A stretch of DNA of 64,000 nucleotides from Leisingera sp. ANG-M1 (GCF_000813745.1 NZ_JWLC01000026.1:59153-123152); one strand, 5' to 3'; counted from the stretch's first letter, positions 1 to 8,562 are shown. Program-made: numbers and translations. The notes: generated by a model from the sequence alone, not told the origin.

Positions 1-1007
1 GCAATCAGGCCGACGTTCTGGCTGAAGGACGTGTTGGGCAGCCCGCCGAACAGGCCGGCAATCGCGGTGCCGACGCCATCGGCATAAGTCGCGCCCTGGA
101 TTTCCTTGTCGGTTGCCTCGCGGCCAGCGCCGCCCTTGGTGATGCCGCTGACATCGCCGACGGTTTCAACCGCGCTGACAAAGGACATCAGACAGAAGCC
201 GATAACCGCAGCTGTGGTGATCTCGATACCGTATTTGAAGGGGTTCGGCAGGCCAAAGGCTGCCGCGCGGTCCCAGCTTTGGCCGATGCTTTCAAAGGTG
301 ACGAGGCCAAAGAACATCGCGTAGACATAGCCGACCAGGATGCCGATCAGCACCGCCGAGACAGACATCATGCCGCGGGTGAAGAACTTGAGACCGAGGG
401 TCGAGAACACCACCACCAGCGCCACCGACCAGTTCAGCAGGCTGCCGTATTCTTCCTTGCCAAAGGCCTTGGCGGGCACGCCGCCTGCCGCATATTCGAT
501 GCCGACCCGCACCAGGTAGAGGCCGATCATCAGCACCACCAGGCCGGTGACCAGCGGCGGCAGGGCAAAGCGGATGCGGCCGATCACGGTGCCAAGGGCT
601 GCGTGGAACAAACCGCCGACCAGCACGCCGCCAAAGATCGCGGGCAGCGCCTCGACGCCCTTGCCTGCGACCAACGGGATCATGATCGGGATGAAGGCAA
701 AGCTGGTGCCCTGCACGATGGGAAGCCGGGCGCCCACGGGGCCCATGCCGATCGACTGGAACAGTGTTGCGATGCCGGCAAAGAGCATCGACATCTGAAT
801 GAGGTAGCTCATGTCCGGAAAGCCCTGCGCGCCGGCGTCAGAGCCGAAGCCAAAGCCGGCGGCGCCGGAGATGATGATGGCGGGCGTGATGTTCGAGACA
901 AACATCGCCAGCACATGCTGGATGCCCAGCGGCACCGCCGTCATCAATGGCGGGGTGTAGTTCGGATCGCGCAGCTGTGCCGGCGACCCAATGGAAGTGT
1001 CAGCCAT
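1..1007 (-). CDS. NCS2-family xanthine/uracil permease (3' end outside window)
   Basis: Inner-membrane nucleobase:cation symporter, probably importing xanthine or urate for the adjoining purine pathway. About 335 residues are visible; the C-terminus lies outside the window. The ATG at 1007 has AGGAGA about 9 nt upstream. The translation is strongly hydrophobic and carries NCS2 hallmarks: a QHVLAMF stretch near residue 30, a GTSFAFIPIM segment, and FGGLPNTSFSQNVG near the visible end, which matches the conserved NCS2 signature helix. It follows allA by 76 nt on the same strand, so it is probably the last visible gene of the puuE-uraD/allA operon. Substrate (xanthine versus urate) cannot be read from the sequence; family assignment is firm. 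Confidence 0.88.
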   Translation of the reverse strand, partial: MADTSIGSPAQLRDPNYTPPLMTAVPLGIQHVLAMFVSNITPAIIISGAAGFGFGSDAGAQGFPDMSYLIQMSMLFAGIATLFQSIGMGPVGARLPIVQGTSFAFIPIMIPLVAGKGVEALPAIFGGVLVGGLFHAALGTVIGRIRFALPPLVTGLVVLMIGLYLVRVGIEYAAGGVPAKAFGKEEYGSLLNWSVALVVVFSTLGLKFFTRGMMSVSAVLIGILVGYVYAMFFGLVTFESIGQSWDRAAAFGLPNPFKYGIEITTAAVIGFCLMSFVSAVETVGDVSGITKGGAGREATDKEIQGATYADGVGTAIAGLFGGLPNTSFSQNVGLI

Positions 1008-1083
1008 GAGGTCGTTTCTCCTGTCGGTCATGGGGATCTCGCCGCTTCTTATTGTTTTGTTGAGCGGCTTCGGGGTGTTGCGG

Positions 1084-1575
1084 TCAGTCAGAGACCACTG
1101 TGAAAGGCTCCTTGAACCAATGTTCTTCAAGGTTCGGCGTGGTGCCGATGCGGTCCACCACGATGTATTGGCCGGGGGCGCCCAATGGCGCGAGCACGCC
1201 GTGCCAGGTACCGCGGTGCAGGTTGATGGACTGGCCCGGCTGGCTGATGAAGGCCTTCAGGCTGACCGGGGTGCCATCGTCATCATCGGCGACAACAACC
1301 AGCATCGGCACACCGCTGACCGGCACGAAAGCCTGGCTGCCTTCGGGGTGGCGTTCCACCATGTCGACCTTGTGCGGCAAGTGGCGGGCCTTGGCATCAA
1401 ACAGGCTGATGCCAGCCCGGCCGTCCGGGCCGAAGTCCAGAGCCGCGCGGTCGTGGTGGCGGCCGCACATGCCCTGATTGATCAGCTTGTCCGGCGCGCC
1501 GTTGACCTCGATCACGTCGCCATAAGGCGCAAAAGCCTCGGCCGTCAGCGGCATTGCTGTCAGCCAGTTGCTCAT
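1084..1575 (-). CDS. allA: Ureidoglycolate lyase AllA
   Basis: 163 aa, the usual AllA length. The enzyme cleaves (S)-ureidoglycolate to glyoxylate and urea, the last step of allantoin breakdown in the cytoplasm. The cupin-like fold shows in GRHHDRAALDF, PHKVDMVERHPEGSQAF and NLHRGTWHGVLAPL, which hold the conserved histidines and glutamate of the family. The ATG at 1575 overlaps the stop of the upstream puuE-uraD fusion by 4 nt (ATGA), so the two are translationally coupled. The permease gene follows 76 nt downstream. Family call is secure; the stereochemistry and product split are known for the family, not shown here. Confidence 0.9.
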   Translation of the reverse strand: MSNWLTAMPLTAEAFAPYGDVIEVNGAPDKLINQGMCGRHHDRAALDFGPDGRAGISLFDAKARHLPHKVDMVERHPEGSQAFVPVSGVPMLVVVADDDDGTPVSLKAFISQPGQSINLHRGTWHGVLAPLGAPGQYIVVDRIGTTPNLEEHWFKEPFTVVSD

Positions 1576-2987
1576 GGCAGCAGGTCCTGCAGACGGAACT
1601 GGGCGATGCGCTCAACCTGGCGGCAGGCCTCGTCGAACTCGGTGGCCCGGTCGTTGTGGATACGGCGGTGGAAGGCCTCCATGATCGAAGCCTTGTTGTG
1701 GTCGCGTACCGCGATGATGAAGGGAAAGCCGTGTTTTTCGACATACTCGGTGTTGAGCCGGGTGAAGGTTTCCCGTTCTTCATCGGTCAGCATATCAAGG
1801 CCGGCACTGGACTGTTCCGAAGTGCTCTCGGCTGTCAAACGGCCAGCGGCGGCCAGTTTGCCCGCCAGATCCGGGTGCGCGGTCAGCACGCCAAGACGCT
1901 CTTCCTCGGAAGCGGTGCGGAAGATCCGGCACAGCGCATTGTGGACACCGGCAGCGCAGTCATGCGCCGGACCCAGCTCCAGGTCAAAGGCACGGTCAGC
2001 GATCCAGGGCGAATGCTCGAAGATCGAACCGTAGCTGGACACGAACTCTTCGCGCGCCATCCGGCTGGGGCGGACGCGCTGTTCGGGGGCATGATTGGCT
2101 GCCCAATGTTCGGCGATGTCGATGCGGCGCGGGCACCAGACGTCCTCGAAGCTTTGGATGTAGTCAATGAAGCGCTTGAGGCCCGCAATCTTGCCCGGAC
2201 GGCCAACTAGTCGGCAGTGCAGCCCGATGGTCATCATCTTCGGGGCACCCGCCTCGCCTTCGGCATAGATCACATCAAAGGCATCCTTCAGGTACTGGAA
2301 GAAATGCTCGCCAGTGATCCAGCCCGGCGAATTGGCGAACCGCATGTCATTGGCTTCTAGCGTATAGGGGATGATCAGCTGATCACGGCCGCCGGTTTCC
2401 AGCCAATAGGGCAAGTCGTCGTCGTAAGTGTCTGAGATATAGTCGAACCCGCCTTCCTCAGCCACCAGCCGCACGGTGTTGGCGCTGCAGCGGCCGGTGT
2501 ACCAGCCGCGCGGGCGGTCGCCTGTCACCTCGGTATGCAGGCGCACGGCTTCGGCAATCGCGGCGCGCTCTTCGTCCTCAGCCATGTCCTTGTGTTCGAC
2601 CCATTTCAAGCCGTGGCTGGCGATTTCCCAGTCGGCGTCCTTCATCGCCTGCACCTGCTCAGGGGAGCGGGCCAATGCGGTGGCAACGCCATAGATGGTC
2701 AGCGGGATGCCGGCACCGGTGAACAGCCGGTGCAACCGCCAGAAGCCGGCGCGGGCGCCGTATTCATAAACGGACTCCATGTTCCAGTGGCGCTGGCCAG
2801 GCCATTGCGCGGCACCGGGGATGTCGGACAGAAACGCCTCGGAGGCCGCATCCCCGTGCAGGATGCAGTTCTCGCCGCCCTCTTCATAGTTCAGAACAAA
2901 TTGCACGGCGGCTTTGGCCCCATTGGGCCACTGCGGGTCAGGTGCGGCAGCACCGTATCCGCGCAAGTCACGAGGATAGCGCGTCAC
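1572..2987 (-). CDS. puuE-uraD: Fused allantoinase PuuE / OHCU decarboxylase UraD
   Basis: 471 aa, two enzymes in one chain. Residues ~1-305 are a polysaccharide-deacetylase-fold allantoinase (PuuE type, metal-independent family), with YEEGGENCILHGD, ASHGLKWVEHKDM and RGWYTGRCSANT. Residues ~310-471 are 2-oxo-4-hydroxy-4-carboxy-5-ureidoimidazoline (OHCU) decarboxylase, with the HPDLAGKLA catalytic histidine region and KHGFPFIIAVRDH. The chain therefore covers decarboxylation of OHCU to (S)-allantoin and hydrolysis of allantoin to allantoate, with UraH supplying the preceding step from the opposite strand. The start is GTG at 2987 behind GGAGA; no in-frame ATG is better placed. It is the first gene of the operon puuE-uraD/allA/permease and is divergent from uraH. 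Confidence 0.9.
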   Translation of the reverse strand: MTRYPRDLRGYGAAAPDPQWPNGAKAAVQFVLNYEEGGENCILHGDAASEAFLSDIPGAAQWPGQRHWNMESVYEYGARAGFWRLHRLFTGAGIPLTIYGVATALARSPEQVQAMKDADWEIASHGLKWVEHKDMAEDEERAAIAEAVRLHTEVTGDRPRGWYTGRCSANTVRLVAEEGGFDYISDTYDDDLPYWLETGGRDQLIIPYTLEANDMRFANSPGWITGEHFFQYLKDAFDVIYAEGEAGAPKMMTIGLHCRLVGRPGKIAGLKRFIDYIQSFEDVWCPRRIDIAEHWAANHAPEQRVRPSRMAREEFVSSYGSIFEHSPWIADRAFDLELGPAHDCAAGVHNALCRIFRTASEEERLGVLTAHPDLAGKLAAAGRLTAESTSEQSSAGLDMLTDEERETFTRLNTEYVEKHGFPFIIAVRDHNKASIMEAFHRRIHNDRATEFDEACRQVERIAQFRLQDLLP

Positions 2988-3005
2988 GTCAGGTCTCCTG
3001 TCTTT

Positions 3006-3058
3006 TGTTCCTTATAGAACAGAATAATCCGGGTAGGCTTTCAGTAAATTTTTGAAAG
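3006..3058. promoter_or_regulatory. Divergent promoter region with two dyads (uraH / puuE-uraD)
   Basis: Two inverted repeats lie between the divergent genes. TGTTC-N6-GAACA spans 3006-3021. CTTTCA-N9-TGAAAG spans 3038-3058, and its core TTTCA-N9-TGAAA is the same arrangement as the dyad ahead of xdhA (6973-6991). They are likely binding sites of the local LysR regulators; this is inference from position and recurrence. Confidence 0.55.
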
Positions 3059-3135
3059 AACTTTTTGACTCTTGCCGCTGTATGGGGCGGGCTGAACCAA
3101 GCATACCTAAGGAAACGGACTGATAGGAGGCTGAG

Positions 3136-3492
3136 ATGGCCGGATTTCTGACCACCCATGTGCTGGACACCGCCCGCGGCTGCCCGGCGGAAGGGCTGAA
3201 GATCGACCTTTACCGGATCGACGGCGGCGAGCGCATCCACCTGCGCAGCCTGACCACCAATGACGACGGGCGCACGGATGAGCAGATCCTGCCTGCAGGC
3301 GAGTTTGCCACCGGTACCTATGAACTGGTGTTCCACGCCGGCGGCTACCTGCGTGCCACCGGCCAGGCCGGCGCCGATCCTCTGTTCCTGGACGAGGTGC
3401 CGCTGCGTTTCGGCATAAGCGAAGCGGACAGCCACTATCACGTGCCGCTGCTGCTGTCGCCCTACGGCTATTCCACCTACCGCGGCAGCTGA
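3136..3492 (+). CDS. uraH: 5-hydroxyisourate hydrolase (transthyretin-like)
   Basis: 118 aa, full length for the family. It hydrolyses 5-hydroxyisourate, the product of urate oxidation by PuuD, to OHCU, the substrate of the UraD domain encoded on the other strand. The N-terminus [18 protein letters not shown] contains the catalytic His region, the middle has [10 protein letters not shown], and the chain ends in the diagnostic YRGS tetrapeptide. No signal peptide is apparent, so it should act in the cytoplasm. The start is supported by AGGAGG 8 nt upstream. A strong intrinsic terminator follows at 3537-3566, so it is monocistronic. Confidence 0.95.
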   Translation: MAGFLTTHVLDTARGCPAEGLKIDLYRIDGGERIHLRSLTTNDDGRTDEQILPAGEFATGTYELVFHAGGYLRATGQAGADPLFLDEVPLRFGISEADSHYHVPLLLSPYGYSTYRGS

Positions 3493-3536
3493 TCCCCGAA
3501 ATACCTCCTCCTCCCGCTTGGCATCTGCCGGCGGTT

Positions 3537-3566
3537 CCCGTCCCAGGCAACTGGGGCGGGCTTTTT
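3537..3566 (+). terminator. Intrinsic terminator of uraH
   Basis: A 10-bp stem (3537-3546 with 3551-3560, one G-T pair) closes a GCAA tetraloop and is followed by CTTTTT. The T tract touches the stop codon of the convergent LysR gene at 3566. Confidence 0.85.
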
Positions 3567-4474
3567 CATTCTGAGGGGAGGGCGCCCTGGATGTGATCCA
3601 CCATAAAGTCCATGAACAGGCGCACCTTGGGGTCCTGGTGGCGGCGGTGGACATAGAGGCAGGCCATCTGGATCGGAATCGGCGGCTCCTCTGCCAGCAC
3701 CGGCGCCAGCCGGCCTGAGGTCAGATGCTCGGAAATCTCAAACACCGGCTTCAGAATGATCCCATGCCCGTCCAAGGCCCAATTGGTCAGCACGTCGCCG
3801 TGATCCGATTCAAACGGCCCGGTGACCGTCACCCGCTTGACCCCGTCGCGGCTGCGCAGCGGCCATTGAAATTCCGGTGCGCCAGGATAGCGCAGGTTGA
3901 GGCAATCATGCGCCTCGGTCTTCAGCTCCTCGCTGCTGGCGGGCTGGCCGCGCTGTTTGATGTACTCTGGCGACGCGCAGAGCACCCGCGGGCAATCGGC
4001 AATCTTGCGGATGCGCAGGTTGGAATCTTCCGGCACGCCCAGGAAGAAGGACGCATCCAGCCCCTCGGCCGCCAGGTCCAGCTTGCGGTCCGACAGCCGC
4101 AGCCGGATTGAAATCAGCGGGTAGGCTTCGTTGAACTTTGGCACTGCGGGCGCGATCAGCCGCTGTCCCAGCCCCAGCGGCGCCGCCACATAGAGCGTGC
4201 CGCGCGGCGTTTGCGTCACGCTGCTGATATCGGCCTCTGCCTCATCCACAGCTTCCAGGATCTTGACCGCGCCGTGATAGAACAGGTTGCCTTGTTCCGT
4301 GGGATTGAGCAGCCGCGTGGTGCGTTGGAAGAGGCGCACGTTAAGGTGTTCTTCCAGCTGAGAAATCCGCGACGACGCCACCGCCGCCGATATCCGCATG
4401 TCGCGCGCAGCGGCGGACATGTTGCCAAGTTCATAGACGCGGACGAAAGTGCGGATATTGTCGAGATAGGCCAT
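3566..4474 (-). CDS. LysR-family regulator of purine catabolism genes (copy 1)
   Basis: 302 aa LysR-type transcriptional regulator. Residues 1-65 form the winged helix-turn-helix (SAAARDMRISAAVASSRISQ), and ~90-295 the periplasmic-binding-protein-like effector domain. It lies divergent from puuD and convergent with uraH, so it most likely controls urate oxidation genes in response to a purine intermediate. It is clearly paralogous to the LysR protein at 5962-6879: the N-termini MAYLDNIRTFVRVYELG and MSYLESLRVFTRVVELG align without gaps and both share TPTEQG/TPTEVG-type wings. A TTTTA-N9-TGAAA site lies in the shared upstream region (4513-4531). Effector and targets are inferred from context. 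Confidence 0.85.
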   Translation of the reverse strand: MAYLDNIRTFVRVYELGNMSAAARDMRISAAVASSRISQLEEHLNVRLFQRTTRLLNPTEQGNLFYHGAVKILEAVDEAEADISSVTQTPRGTLYVAAPLGLGQRLIAPAVPKFNEAYPLISIRLRLSDRKLDLAAEGLDASFFLGVPEDSNLRIRKIADCPRVLCASPEYIKQRGQPASSEELKTEAHDCLNLRYPGAPEFQWPLRSRDGVKRVTVTGPFESDHGDVLTNWALDGHGIILKPVFEISEHLTSGRLAPVLAEEPPIPIQMACLYVHRRHQDPKVRLFMDFMVDHIQGALPSE

Positions 4475-4512
4475 TCACGTATTCTTTGTGTTATTTTGAA
4501 ACAGCTTGGGTT

Positions 4513-4531
4513 TTTTACCTAATACATGAAA
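4513..4531. promoter_or_regulatory. Candidate LysR site ahead of puuD
   Basis: TTTTA-N9-TGAAA, one mismatch from the perfect TTTCA-N9-TGAAA dyads at 3039-3057 and 6973-6991. It sits between the divergent LysR gene and puuD, 49 nt before the puuD start. Confidence 0.35.
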
Positions 4532-4579
4532 ATAGCGGCATGCTCTAGTGTCCTTGCCAAAGCTTATGAGGAGAGAACA

Positions 4580-5839
4580 ATGGAAGAGCTTGTGATCATG
4601 TGGGACTGGCTGGGCTTTGCAGTCCGCTGGCTTCACGTCATCACCGCCATTGCCTGGATCGGATCGTCCTTCTACTTCGTGGCGCTGGACCTTGGCCTGC
4701 GGAAGGTTCCGCATCTGCCGGTCGGCGCGCATGGCGAGGAATGGCAGGTCCATGGCGGCGGTTTCTACCACATCCAGAAATACCTGGTGGCGCCGGAAAA
4801 CATGCCGGACCATCTGATTTGGTTCAAATGGGAGAGCTACGCCACCTGGCTGTCGGGTGCGGCGCTTTTGATGATCGTCTACTGGGCGGGCGGCGAGCTG
4901 TATCTGATTGACGCCAGCAAGGCCGACCTGGCCCTGTGGCAGGGCATCCTGATTTCCGGCGCATCGCTGACCATCGGCTGGATCGTCTATGACTTCCTGT
5001 GCAAGTCGCCGCTGGGAGAAAAACCGACCTTCCTGATGGTGCTGCTGTTCGTGCTTCTGGTGGCCATGGGCTGGGGCTACAATCAGATCTTCACCGGCCG
5101 GGCAGTGATGCTGCACCTGGGTGCCTTTACGGCGACCATCATGACCGCAAACGTCTTTTTCATCATCATGCCGAACCAGCGCATCGTGGTGAAGGACCTG
5201 CAGGAAGGCCGCACTCCGGATGCCAAATACGGCAAGATCGCCAAGCTGCGCTCGACCCACAACAACTACCTGACGCTGCCGGTGGTGTTCCTGATGCTGT
5301 CCAACCACTACCCGCTGGCCTTTGCCACCGAGTACAACTGGCTGATCGCAGCGCTGGTGTTCCTGATGGGCGTGACCATCCGCCACTACTTCAACAGCAA
5401 CCACGCAGGCACCAGCAACCCGACCTGGACCTGGCCGGTGACCGCCATCCTGTTCATCGGCGTGATGATCCTGAGCCAGGCGCCGCTGCAGCAGGATACT
5501 TACGAGGACTCCGAAGCGCGCGAGCTGAACAAGACCGAGCAAGTGTTTGCCAGCAACCAGCATTTTGAGGACGTGATGAATGTGGTACCGGGCCGCTGCG
5601 CCATGTGCCACGCGCGGGAGCCCTACTATGAAGGCATCCGCCGCGCGCCCAAGAACGTGCTGCTGGAGACCCCGGCGGATGTGGCGAAATACGCGCGTGA
5701 CATCTACCTCCAGTCCGGTGCCACCCATGCGATGCCGCCTGCCAACGTCACCTATATGGAGGAGGATGAGCGAGCGCTGATCCGCCGCTGGTACGGCAGC
5801 GCTTCCAAGGATCTGCCGTTTGCGCTGGCTTCAAACTGA
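4580..5839 (+). CDS. puuD: Membrane-bound urate hydroxylase PuuD with C-terminal cytochrome c
   Basis: 419 aa from the ATG at 4580, which follows GAGGAGAG; an upstream in-frame ATG at 4526 has no good ribosome site. Residues ~1-300 form a polytopic membrane domain beginning WDWLGFAVRWLHVITAIAW, typical of PuuD/YcdB-type urate oxidases. A C-terminal c-type cytochrome follows, with the haem motif CAMCH at ~340-344 and a probable Met ligand in HAMPPAN. The family oxidises urate to 5-hydroxyisourate and passes electrons to the respiratory chain rather than to O2 directly. It is bounded by a strong terminator at 5861-5893 and by LysR genes on both sides. UraH and UraD complete the conversion to allantoin. 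Confidence 0.93.
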   Translation: MEELVIMWDWLGFAVRWLHVITAIAWIGSSFYFVALDLGLRKVPHLPVGAHGEEWQVHGGGFYHIQKYLVAPENMPDHLIWFKWESYATWLSGAALLMIVYWAGGELYLIDASKADLALWQGILISGASLTIGWIVYDFLCKSPLGEKPTFLMVLLFVLLVAMGWGYNQIFTGRAVMLHLGAFTATIMTANVFFIIMPNQRIVVKDLQEGRTPDAKYGKIAKLRSTHNNYLTLPVVFLMLSNHYPLAFATEYNWLIAALVFLMGVTIRHYFNSNHAGTSNPTWTWPVTAILFIGVMILSQAPLQQDTYEDSEARELNKTEQVFASNQHFEDVMNVVPGRCAMCHAREPYYEGIRRAPKNVLLETPADVAKYARDIYLQSGATHAMPPANVTYMEEDERALIRRWYGSASKDLPFALASN

Positions 5840-5860
5840 TCCGGCTCTGCAGTAAATCAG

Positions 5861-5893
5861 AAACGGCCCTGCCTGCGCGGCAGGGCCGTTTTT
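5861..5893 (+). terminator. Intrinsic terminator of puuD
   Basis: A 13-bp perfect stem (5861-5873 with 5879-5891) around the loop TGCGC, ending in a run of five T. It can also act on the opposite strand because of the AAA at its foot. Confidence 0.9.
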
Positions 5894-5907
5894 CTTTGGC
5901 ACCATGC

Positions 5908-5936
5908 GTGCACCCCCTGTACACCGCCTGTGCACC
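5908..5936. repeat. Three GTRCACC repeats in exact 11-bp phase
   Basis: GTGCACC at 5908, GTACACC at 5919 and GTGCACC at 5930 are spaced by exactly 11 bp, about one helical turn. They lie between the puuD terminator and the end of the convergent LysR gene. They contain no obvious promoter and may be a protein-binding array or chance. Confidence 0.4.
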
Positions 5937-5961
5937 GGACAGCCGCTAGAAGGAAGGGATG

Positions 5962-6879
5962 CTACTCCCCGGCCTCGCTGCGCCGGAAGGCGGCAAGCCC
6001 GTGTTTCACCGCGTAGTCCACAAACAGGCGGACCTTCGGATCCTGCAGTTTCCGGTGCGGGTAGAGGCAGCCGAAAATGGTCGGCTCCGGCGGGGTGTCC
6101 GGCAGCACCTTAACCAGCGCGCCGGAGCGCAGATGGGCCGCCACATCAAACCACGGCTTGTTGACGATGCCGCGCCCGTCCAGCGCCCAATTGGTCAGCA
6201 CGTCGCTGTCGTCCGCATCGTATTTGCCCGAAACCTCCAGCTTGCGCGGGCCCTCGGGCGTTTCCAGTGTCCAGTAGTATTCGGGCGAGCGCGGGTAGCG
6301 CAGCAGCAGGCAGTTGTGGCCGCTCAACAGATCCTCCGGAACCTGCGGGGTGCCGTGGCGTTCCAGATACTCCGGCGCTGCGCACAGAACCCGGGTGCAA
6401 TCGGCGATCTTGCGCATCTTCAGGGTGGAGTCATGCGGGGTTCCGATAAAGAACGCCACATCCAGCCCGTCCGCCAGGATATCCACCTTGCGGTCCGACA
6501 TCCGCATGCGGATTTCGGTGGCCGGATAGTCCTCGACAAAGGCGGGCACCAGTGGCGCAATGATGCGGCGGCCGACGCCCAGCGGCGCAGTCACCCGGAT
6601 CACCCCGCGCGGCGCCTCGGAGAACTGAGAGACCACCGCCTCGGCGTCCTCAATCGATTCGAGCACCTTCTTAGCCTCGGCATAAAACAGCTGTCCTACC
6701 TCGGTCGGGGTCAGTGATCTCGTGGTGCGGTTGAACAAACGCACGCCTAGATGCTTTTCAAGCTCCTTGATCCGCTTGCTGGCCACCGCCGGCGTCAGCC
6801 GTAAATCGCGCCCGCCAGAGGTGATGCTGCCCAGTTCAACGACTCGGGTAAAAACGCGCAGGGATTCCAGATAAGACAT
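5962..6879 (-). CDS. LysR-family regulator of purine catabolism genes (copy 2)
   Basis: 305 aa from the ATG at 6879, chosen because AAGGA stands 10 nt upstream; a start 14 codons earlier (6921) is possible. The N-terminal helix-turn-helix contains SGGRDLRLTPAVASKRIKEL, followed by a LysR substrate-binding domain. It is divergent from xdhA and shares with it an intergenic region holding a perfect TTTCA-N9-TGAAA dyad, so xanthine dehydrogenase expression is its likely target. It is a paralogue of the regulator at 3566-4474. Which of the two recognises which dyad cannot be decided from sequence. Confidence 0.85.
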   Translation of the reverse strand: MSYLESLRVFTRVVELGSITSGGRDLRLTPAVASKRIKELEKHLGVRLFNRTTRSLTPTEVGQLFYAEAKKVLESIEDAEAVVSQFSEAPRGVIRVTAPLGVGRRIIAPLVPAFVEDYPATEIRMRMSDRKVDILADGLDVAFFIGTPHDSTLKMRKIADCTRVLCAAPEYLERHGTPQVPEDLLSGHNCLLLRYPRSPEYYWTLETPEGPRKLEVSGKYDADDSDVLTNWALDGRGIVNKPWFDVAAHLRSGALVKVLPDTPPEPTIFGCLYPHRKLQDPKVRLFVDYAVKHGLAAFRRSEAGE

Positions 6880-6972
6880 GTTTAACAGTCCTTTGCGGGG
6901 CGCAATCGGCGCTTGGGCCATGGATCATACGGCGCAATTGCGGCCGGTTCCGGCACCTATTAGCCTAACCAT

Positions 6973-6991
6973 TTTCAACAGGGTGTTGAAA
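6973..6991. promoter_or_regulatory. Perfect dyad ahead of xdhA
   Basis: TTTCAACA-GGG-TGTTGAAA, an 8-bp perfect inverted repeat between the LysR gene and xdhA, of the size expected for a LysR recognition site. The outer TTTCA-N9-TGAAA matches the dyad at 3039-3057. Confidence 0.6.
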
Positions 6992-7086
6992 GCCTTTCTC
7001 GATTGCAGCCGTTAACCGTGGCAGTCAGACAAGGTAAAAATGAAGCAACAGAACTAGAAGCTGTCCAGCGACTACTTGGAGGCCAG

Positions 7087-8550
7087 ATGGAACATCAAAA
7101 CGACATTCGCTTTCTGCTGAACGGGCGGGAGCTATCGGTCAAGGACGTGAAGGCGACTACGACCCTGTTGGATTTCCTGCGGCTGGAGCAGCGCCTGACC
7201 GGCACCAAGGAAGGTTGCGCCGAGGGCGACTGCGGCGCCTGCACTGTGCTGGTGGGCCGGCTGCATAATGGCGCCCTGCGCTATGAGGCGGTGAACGCCT
7301 GTATCCGCTTCCTGGCGTCTCTGAACGGCTGCCATGTGGTGACGGTGGAGCATCTGTCCGGCCCGAACGGACGGCTGCACCCGGTACAGCAGGCGATGGT
7401 CGAATACCACGGCAGCCAGTGCGGCTTCTGCACCCCCGGCTTTGTGATGTCGCTTTACGCGCTGTGGATGGAAAACCCGCAGCCGAGTGAGGCCGAGGTG
7501 GAAATCGCCGTGCAGGGCAACCTCTGCCGCTGCACCGGCTATGAGCCGATCGTGAAAGCCGCGCTGGCGGTTAACCAATACGGCACCCCGGCCAATGATT
7601 ACCTGACCACCGAGCGTGAGAGCCTGACCGCCAAGCTGCAGGCAATCCAGCCGCAGGCCCGGGTGGTGACCGGTCCAGAAGACGACCGCGCCATCCTGCC
7701 GCTGGATGCGGCGGATCTGGCAGAGGTGCTGGCGGTGAACCCCAAGGCAACCATTGTTGCGGGCTCCACCGATGTGGGCCTGTGGGTGACCAAGTTCATG
7801 AAGCCGATCTCTCCGGTGGTGTTTGTTGCCCATCTGGAGGAGCTGAAGGCGGTTGAGCTGACGGATGAGGCGCTTATCATTGGTGCCGGCGTCACCTATA
7901 CCGAAAGCGAAGAAGCCATCCGCGATGCCTTCCCGCACCTTAGCGACTACTGGGACCGCATCGCCGGCTGGCAAGTGCGCAACATGGGCACCATCGGCGG
8001 CAATATCGCCAACGGCTCCCCCATCGGGGACACCCCGCCGGTGCTGATTTCTCTGAGCGCTGAAGTGACGCTGCAGAAAAAGGGCGGTTCGCGCACCCTG
8101 CCGCTCGAGGATTTCTTTATCGACTACGGCAAGCAGGACCGGGAACCGGGGGACTTTGTTGCCTCGATCCGCATTCCGCGGGCTGCAGCGGGCCAGATTG
8201 ATGCCGCCTACAAGATCTCCAAGCGCCGGGATGAGGATATCTCCTCGGTTGCTGCTGGGGTCAGCGTGACCGTGAAGGACGGCGTGATCACCTCTGCGCG
8301 GATCGCATTCGGCGGCATGGCGGCAACGCCCAAACGCGCCGCGGGCGCCGAGGCGGCTCTGGTGGGCCAGCCCTGGGGCGAGGCTGCGTTTGACGCAGCA
8401 GCGGAAGCGGTGAAGCAGGACTTCACTCCGCTCAGCGACTGGCGCGCCTCTGCCGAGTACCGCGCGCTGTCGGCCAGCAACCTGCTGCGCCGCTTCTATC
8501 TGGAAAACGATGCGGGAACCGCCGGTGCCGTCCGGTTGGCCGTCGCCTGA
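7087..8550 (+). CDS. xdhA: Xanthine dehydrogenase small subunit (FeS/FAD)
   Basis: 487 aa from the ATG at 7087 behind GGAGG; an earlier in-frame start at 7003 lacks such a site. Residues 1-160 bind two [2Fe-2S] clusters: Cys44, 49, 52 and 72 (KEGCAEGDCGACTV) and Cys112, 115, 147 and 149 (QCGFCTPGF, NLCRCTGYEP). Residues ~195-370 are the FAD domain (TIVAGSTDVGLWVTK, IGGNIANGSPIGDTPP), followed by the CO-dehydrogenase-flavoprotein C-terminal domain. With XdhB it oxidises hypoxanthine/xanthine to urate in the cytoplasm using NAD+. It heads xdhABC: xdhB begins 12 nt downstream. Confidence 0.95.
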   Translation: MEHQNDIRFLLNGRELSVKDVKATTTLLDFLRLEQRLTGTKEGCAEGDCGACTVLVGRLHNGALRYEAVNACIRFLASLNGCHVVTVEHLSGPNGRLHPVQQAMVEYHGSQCGFCTPGFVMSLYALWMENPQPSEAEVEIAVQGNLCRCTGYEPIVKAALAVNQYGTPANDYLTTERESLTAKLQAIQPQARVVTGPEDDRAILPLDAADLAEVLAVNPKATIVAGSTDVGLWVTKFMKPISPVVFVAHLEELKAVELTDEALIIGAGVTYTESEEAIRDAFPHLSDYWDRIAGWQVRNMGTIGGNIANGSPIGDTPPVLISLSAEVTLQKKGGSRTLPLEDFFIDYGKQDREPGDFVASIRIPRAAAGQIDAAYKISKRRDEDISSVAAGVSVTVKDGVITSARIAFGGMAATPKRAAGAEAALVGQPWGEAAFDAAAEAVKQDFTPLSDWRASAEYRALSASNLLRRFYLENDAGTAGAVRLAVA

Positions 8551-8562
8551 GGAGGATTTGAG

